DNA of 23,506 bases from a virus: the IMG/VR virus record IMGVR_UViG_3300046642_000421, positions 1-23,506 of that record; one strand, 5' to 3'. Below are positions 19,986 through 23,506 of this stretch, in pieces (the first letter of the stretch is position 1; each line of letters starts with the position of its first letter). The notes beneath the pieces are model-generated. The model had not been told where the DNA came from. It saw only the letters and a program-made list of their open reading frames with translations, and made no database searches. The translations under genes were made by a program, and so were the position numbers.

Positions 19986-20038
19986 GGCCGCCTTAAGCGG
20001 CCAAACGAAAGAGGCCCACCCGTCCGGGGTGAGCCTCT
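19986..20038 (-). terminator. Two hairpins between protease and capsid genes
   Basis: A 12-bp stem with one mismatch (20010-20021 with 20027-20038) is followed on the minus strand by TTTCGTTT. A second stem GGCCGC/GCGGCC (19986-20002) lies close to the capsid ribosome binding site. They may terminate upstream transcripts or protect the capsid message; no promoter is evident between them and the capsid start. Confidence 0.65.
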
Positions 20039-20057
20039 GTGTGTGTTTGGAGCTGGC

Positions 20058-20708
20058 CTAGAAGGCACGGCCCCTAAGCCGAATCGCGCGAAGCGCGGTC
20101 CGAAGTACGTCGTCGTCTTCCGGCGGCAGCGGGTTCCACGAACCCGTCATGTCCCGGTCGTGCAGCTCGGCCGACAAGTCCCAGCCGTGCGCGCCGGCCG
20201 CGAGCTGTAAAGCACGCCCCGCGGTAACTCCGCTCTCGGTGTCCTCATAGGCCGGGTAGGTCACCGGGGACACGTCGAGAAGGTCAACGTCGATCAGGGT
20301 CCGCAGTCGGCCCCGTCCCTCGCGCTGCCAGTCGTCCTCCCGGACGCGGAAGCCGAACGAGGATTGAGTCACGTCGCCCCGCTTCATCGACTCGGCGAGG
20401 TCCCGCGCATAGGACGTGTCCGGCGCGTCCACCTCATAGTGGAGACCGGTTGTGTCCTCAGCGAGCTTCAGCGTTCCCGATGCCGTGCGCCCCAGGATGA
20501 ACGCCGGGTCGTGATTGATAAGCGCCCTCACGTCCTGGCCCTCGCTGATGGCGCGACCAAACGCGCCGCTGCGGATCGTCTCCACGAAACCCCCGAGGTC
20601 GTGTGACCTCGTGGCGAACTTCGCGGCGTAGCCGGTGAAGCGGAATCCGCTCCCGGAGCTGGTGATGTCAAACTCGGTCGCTACCGACCGCCGTTCGAGC
20701 AACGTCAC
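20058..20708 (-). CDS. HK97-type prohead maturation protease
   Basis: The 216-aa protein matches the prohead protease (peptidase U35/S78-like) family: FTGYAAKFATRS, ETIRSGAFGRAI, ALINHDP with the catalytic His66, QSSFGF with the catalytic Ser at 116 or 117, and a DLLDVSPVTYPAYEDT motif. It should cleave the delta domain of the capsid protein. The GTG at 20708 overlaps the portal stop as GTGA. A GCTTTACAG copy is read as Ala-Leu-Gln with a TTA codon, near the C-terminus and outside the conserved core. Confidence 0.95.
   Translation of the reverse strand: MTLLERRSVATEFDITSSGSGFRFTGYAAKFATRSHDLGGFVETIRSGAFGRAISEGQDVRALINHDPAFILGRTASGTLKLAEDTTGLHYEVDAPDTSYARDLAESMKRGDVTQSSFGFRVREDDWQREGRGRLRTLIDVDLLDVSPVTYPAYEDTESGVTAGRALQLAAGAHGWDLSAELHDRDMTGSWNPLPPEDDDVLRTALRAIRLRGRAF
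20205..20213 (-). repeat. Dispersed motif GCTTTACAG, in the protease gene
   Basis: Read as GCT TTA CAG (Ala-Leu-Gln, rare TTA codon), followed by a GCGGCCGG-containing flank similar to the 10688 and 17710 copies. Confidence 0.8.
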
Positions 20709-22027
20709 GACTTCTTTCCCCCGTTCTCGTCGTCCGCGTCTGGCTCTGTCGGTGCTGCTGTTGGGTCCGGAGCCGGCGGGGGGCTGTAAAGCTCGCCCCC
20801 ATCCACCTGGCCCGGAATCTTCTTCCAGTCGCCCACAGTCGGCAGATCCTCATCAATGCCGATGATGTTCGCCGGGCGGTACCACTGATTGCCTTCGCCG
20901 TTCGGAATCGGCGACATGCCCTCTTCAGCGCGAACCTCATCAGGCGACTTCATGCCGTTCTGAATGGCCAGCGCGTGAGCCTGGTAGCGCTCACTCAGCT
21001 TCGCCCGCAGTCGCGCGTCCATGTTGAAACGCATCTGTTGGAAGCCGGGCAGCAGGAAAGTCGAAATGGCCTGCTCGACGCGGGCCGCCCACGGGTGCAA
21101 GGTGTCTTGCGCCATCGCATAGTTCTGTTCCTCAACGCCACGGCCCCAGGACGACGTAACCGCCGGGTCAACCCGATAGGCAGGCACCCGATAGAACAGC
21201 GCGATATCGGCCTTCGTGTAGTTCCGGGTCTGTAGGAACTGGGATTGCTCGGGCGTGATGGTAATCGGGTGCCACGAGGCACCACCCGTCAGAACGCCGA
21301 CCGCGTGGCTATTGGCCACGCCCTGATGCTTCTTAACGAAATCTTCCTTGAGGCGCAAAGCCTCTTCCTTCGTGGCCTTGCCGGGGTGCTGAATGATGCC
21401 CGACATGTAGGCGCCTTGCGAGAAGAACCGCGCCCCGAACTCCTCAGTGACCATGCCGATTCCGATAGCCTGCCGGGCCGCCTCAAGCGGGCTAAGGCCA
21501 GTCAGGTAGCCAGGCATCGACATAGCGGGGATATGAAGAATTTCGGTCTGGTCCATGTCTACGCCGTTGACGGAGTAAACAATGTCCGTCGAACCTTCCT
21601 TCGGGAAGGGGTACACCCACGACGGATGAATCGGCCACAGCTCGACCACGTCACCGGCGCCATTGCGCAGGGTGTAGATGTAGGCGTTACCGGCGACAAG
21701 CAGCGACATAAACACCCGCTGCCAGAAGTCAAACGGCGTCATCCTGTAATTGGGCTTGCGCAGCCACGTCGGGGCGCGCACAAAGGCCGTGGTGCCGTCC
21801 GGGTATTCCTTGAACACCTCGATAGGCAGGGACGAAAGAGCGTCCGTGATCAGGCCAACACAGTAGTAAACCGCCGAGACCTGCATGGCGGTCTGCTCGT
21901 TGACGCTCTTGCCGGAGAAGATCGGGTCATTGGCCAGGAACGCGTTTCGTACCCAGTCAACCGGGGGTTGAGACGACAGCCACCCGAGCCCCCCGGTTCG
22001 CTTTTCGATCCGAGAGAGAAGGCTCAC
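20705..22027 (-). CDS. Portal protein, HK97 family
   Basis: The 440-aa protein has the features of HK97-type portals: VNEQTAMQVSAVYYCVGLIT near residue 45, PIEVFKEYPDG, a FWQRVFMSLLVAGNAYIY segment, SPLEAARQAIG, and YRVPAYRVDP near residue 295. It forms the ring through which DNA enters the head. GTG 22027 overlaps the stop of the small membrane protein gene as GTGA. The C-terminus is Pro/Ala/Asp-rich and contains the motif copy as Glu-Leu-Tyr-Ser. Size and position next to terminase and protease are as expected. Confidence 0.95.
   Translation of the reverse strand: MSLLSRIEKRTGGLGWLSSQPPVDWVRNAFLANDPIFSGKSVNEQTAMQVSAVYYCVGLITDALSSLPIEVFKEYPDGTTAFVRAPTWLRKPNYRMTPFDFWQRVFMSLLVAGNAYIYTLRNGAGDVVELWPIHPSWVYPFPKEGSTDIVYSVNGVDMDQTEILHIPAMSMPGYLTGLSPLEAARQAIGIGMVTEEFGARFFSQGAYMSGIIQHPGKATKEEALRLKEDFVKKHQGVANSHAVGVLTGGASWHPITITPEQSQFLQTRNYTKADIALFYRVPAYRVDPAVTSSWGRGVEEQNYAMAQDTLHPWAARVEQAISTFLLPGFQQMRFNMDARLRAKLSERYQAHALAIQNGMKSPDEVRAEEGMSPIPNGEGNQWYRPANIIGIDEDLPTVGDWKKIPGQVDGGELYSPPPAPDPTAAPTEPDADDENGGKKS
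20784..20792 (-). repeat. Dispersed motif GCTTTACAG, in the portal gene
   Basis: Read as (G)AG CTT TAC AGC, giving Glu-Leu-Tyr-Ser in the variable C-terminal tail of the portal. Confidence 0.8.
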
Positions 22028-22230
22028 CGGTACTCAGGCCCCCGCTCCGCGTCGCTCATCGCGCCCTGCCCCTTCGGGGACAGCGCCCAGCCCCACAGGG
22101 CCAGCAGCGAGCCCAACAGCAGCAGGCCAAGGGGCAAGTAGATGAGGCTCGCGCCGTAAGTAATCACGCCGAGTCCGGCAGACTCGATCAGAGCGGCAAC
22201 CCATTCCGCCGTGCGGTTACGCTTCGGCAT
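22024..22230 (-). CDS. Small membrane protein between terminase and portal
   Basis: The 68-aa product starts at ATG 22230 with GGGGG seven bases upstream; in-frame CTG and GTG codons precede it. Two hydrophobic segments (WVAALIESAGLGVITYGASL and IYLPLGLLLLGSLLALWGWA) probably form membrane spans, followed by a charged C-terminus (SPKGQGAMSDAERGPEYR). Small membrane proteins in this position occur in several Streptomyces phages, but the role is unknown. Confidence 0.75.
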   Translation of the reverse strand: MPKRNRTAEWVAALIESAGLGVITYGASLIYLPLGLLLLGSLLALWGWALSPKGQGAMSDAERGPEYR

Positions 22231-22241
22231 CAGCACACCCC

Positions 22242-23506
22242 CTAGTCATCGGAGAGGCTGATAAAGCCCACGTCCGCATCATCCTCAGTGAAAGCAACGA
22301 AAAGCGCGTTCAAAAGCGCAGAAATCCCGTCGATTTTGTCGCCAGACTTGGCCTTTGACGGCTTAAACAGGCCATCCGCCGTGTATTGAACCTCGACGTT
22401 GTCCGCCATCCAGCGGAGAACCGGATTACCGCCGTGCCGTAGCGTCCCCTCCGCTAGAAGGGTTTCCATCCACTTGCACGGGTCGGTCATTCGCGCCGAC
22501 GTTTGCGGCGCCTTAACGCCCTCTAACCCGCCGTCTTCAAGCTCGGTAACCAGGTTGGTCGCGTTCCACGGGTCATAGCCGAACAGGTCTATACAGAAAT
22601 CCTCGGCGTCCTGGCTGATCTCTTCCCGGACAACGCGATAGTCCGTCACGTCACCATCGGTGATAGTCAGCCAGCCCATATCGCGCCAGTACTCAAGCGT
22701 CGCGCGCTGAACGCCACGGGCCTTAAGCGCCTTCGACGGCAGCCAGAAACGCGGCAGCACCGTGAAACCCTCGGCCTCCGGGTCCTCCGGCGAGCCGGGG
22801 AACAACAGAACCCACGCCGTGAAGTCGGAAACGCTCGCCAGGTCCAGACCGGCATAGCAGCAACGGCCTAGCAAGTCCTCCCGCAAGACCGGTTCCCCGC
22901 CGTTGCGGTCCCACGTCTGCATGTCAATCCAGCGCTCAGCCTGGCTCGTCCACTGATTCAGACGGAAGACGCGGAAAGCGTTCTCGGCGGACGGCTTCGC
23001 CTCAGCCTCAACGGCTTCGGCCCGCAGGTTGCTGATGTTCAGGAAGGAACCGAGAGCGGGGTTTGCTGCGTACCATCCGGTTGCGGGGATTCCCCGCTCG
23101 GGGTCGGCGGGCTGGCCTTCATCTCGCCAATTCCAATCGCGCGGTGTATTTCGCAGGTACACGAACCGGGCGGGGTCGGCGGCAGGGCTGTTGAGGAGAT
23201 TTTCTCCATACTCGTGCTCCTCCAATGCGAAGCGGGCCGACGTGTACGCGGCCGTCGTAGTGGCAATAAGAATCGGCTGACGCCGAGTACCGAAGCCCTG
23301 ACGCATCGCATCCCACAGGTGGCGATCTTTCTGCGTCAGCACCTCGTCAAAGAGGACCATCGAGGGGTTAGTACCAAGGGCGCCGGAAGCGTCGCCGGGA
23401 AGCACCGCGTAAAAGCTGTTCGTAGACGGGTCAATGATGCGTTTCTTAGACGCAACAATCGTCAGCCGCTTAGACAGGATGGGAGAAAGCTCGACCATCC
23501 GCTTAG
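22242..23506 (-). CDS. Terminase large subunit, 5' end missing
   Basis: The frame is open through the right edge, so the N-terminus with the Walker A motif lies outside the window. The visible 420 residues include the Walker B segment (PSMVLFDEVLTQKDRHLWDA) and an ATT coupling motif-like IATTTAAY. They also include the C-terminal RNase H-like nuclease with AGLDLASVSDFTAWVL, FGYDPWNATN and the final KSGDKIDGISALLNA aspartate. The enzyme cuts and pumps DNA into the prohead through the portal. The small subunit is expected further right. The Met at 23498 is internal, not the start. Confidence 0.95.
   Translation of the reverse strand, partial: KRMVELSPILSKRLTIVASKKRIIDPSTNSFYAVLPGDASGALGTNPSMVLFDEVLTQKDRHLWDAMRQGFGTRRQPILIATTTAAYTSARFALEEHEYGENLLNSPAADPARFVYLRNTPRDWNWRDEGQPADPERGIPATGWYAANPALGSFLNISNLRAEAVEAEAKPSAENAFRVFRLNQWTSQAERWIDMQTWDRNGGEPVLREDLLGRCCYAGLDLASVSDFTAWVLLFPGSPEDPEAEGFTVLPRFWLPSKALKARGVQRATLEYWRDMGWLTITDGDVTDYRVVREEISQDAEDFCIDLFGYDPWNATNLVTELEDGGLEGVKAPQTSARMTDPCKWMETLLAEGTLRHGGNPVLRWMADNVEVQYTADGLFKPSKAKSGDKIDGISALLNALFVAFTEDDADVGFISLSDD

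Noticed and set aside
1-23506. CRISPR array, tRNA genes or insertion sequences
   Set aside because: No regularly spaced direct repeats with unique spacers, no cloverleaf-like sequence and no transposase or flanking inverted repeats were seen by eye.

Overview
The window is high-GC (roughly 60-65% by eye) and carries most of a temperate siphovirus genome of the actinobacterial type, most likely a Streptomyces phage. The evidence is the gene order, GC-rich codon use, frequent GTG and TTG starts behind GGGGGG/GGAGG ribosome binding sites, a large serine integrase, and a CHAP-LysM endolysin. No tRNA, rRNA, insertion sequence or CRISPR array was recognised. The integrase and an attP-like dyad lie between the late and early modules with phage genes on both sides. 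This fits an unintegrated (free or circular) phage genome better than a resident prophage, whose attachment site would be split.

Layout, read leftwards (minus strand) from the right edge: terminase large subunit (5' end cut off by the window), small membrane protein, HK97-type portal, prohead protease, major capsid protein, head-tail connector, tail-completion-like protein, Pro/Ala-rich small protein, major tail protein, a 171-aa tail/neck protein, tail assembly chaperone with a clear -1 frameshift (slippery GGGAAAC), tape measure, one giant tail-tip/receptor-binding protein, a small membrane/coiled-coil protein, endolysin and a putative holin. Hairpins flank the capsid gene and separate the tape measure from the tail-tip gene, suggesting graded late expression. 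A strong bidirectional terminator (6530-6563) separates the late operon from the convergent, rightward serine integrase.

Left of the integrase is a 430-bp control region with a candidate attP (about 4767-4816), a perfect 8+8 bp operator-like dyad (4655-4678) and phased TTTAC repeats. Then come a leftward HTH protein (candidate immunity repressor), two small cassettes each ending or beginning at a terminator, and the early operon. The early operon encodes a Cas4/RecB-like Fe-S nuclease (apparently starting at CTG), a zinc-ribbon protein, a RecA/DnaB-like ATPase, a small acidic protein, a minimal RNA ligase and an unknown protein. Most of these genes are coupled by 4-bp ATGA/GTGA overlaps.

The most unusual signal is a dispersed near-palindromic 9-mer, GCTTTACAG/CTGTAAAGC. 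It has ten exact copies plus one single-base variant, sits in coding DNA in all three reading frames and also between genes, and always has the same orientation relative to local transcription. It resembles in concept the stoperator systems of cluster A mycobacteriophages and may mark a repressor-binding or other DNA-level system. The partner protein, if any, is not proven by the sequence; the HTH protein at 4038-4475 is the obvious candidate.
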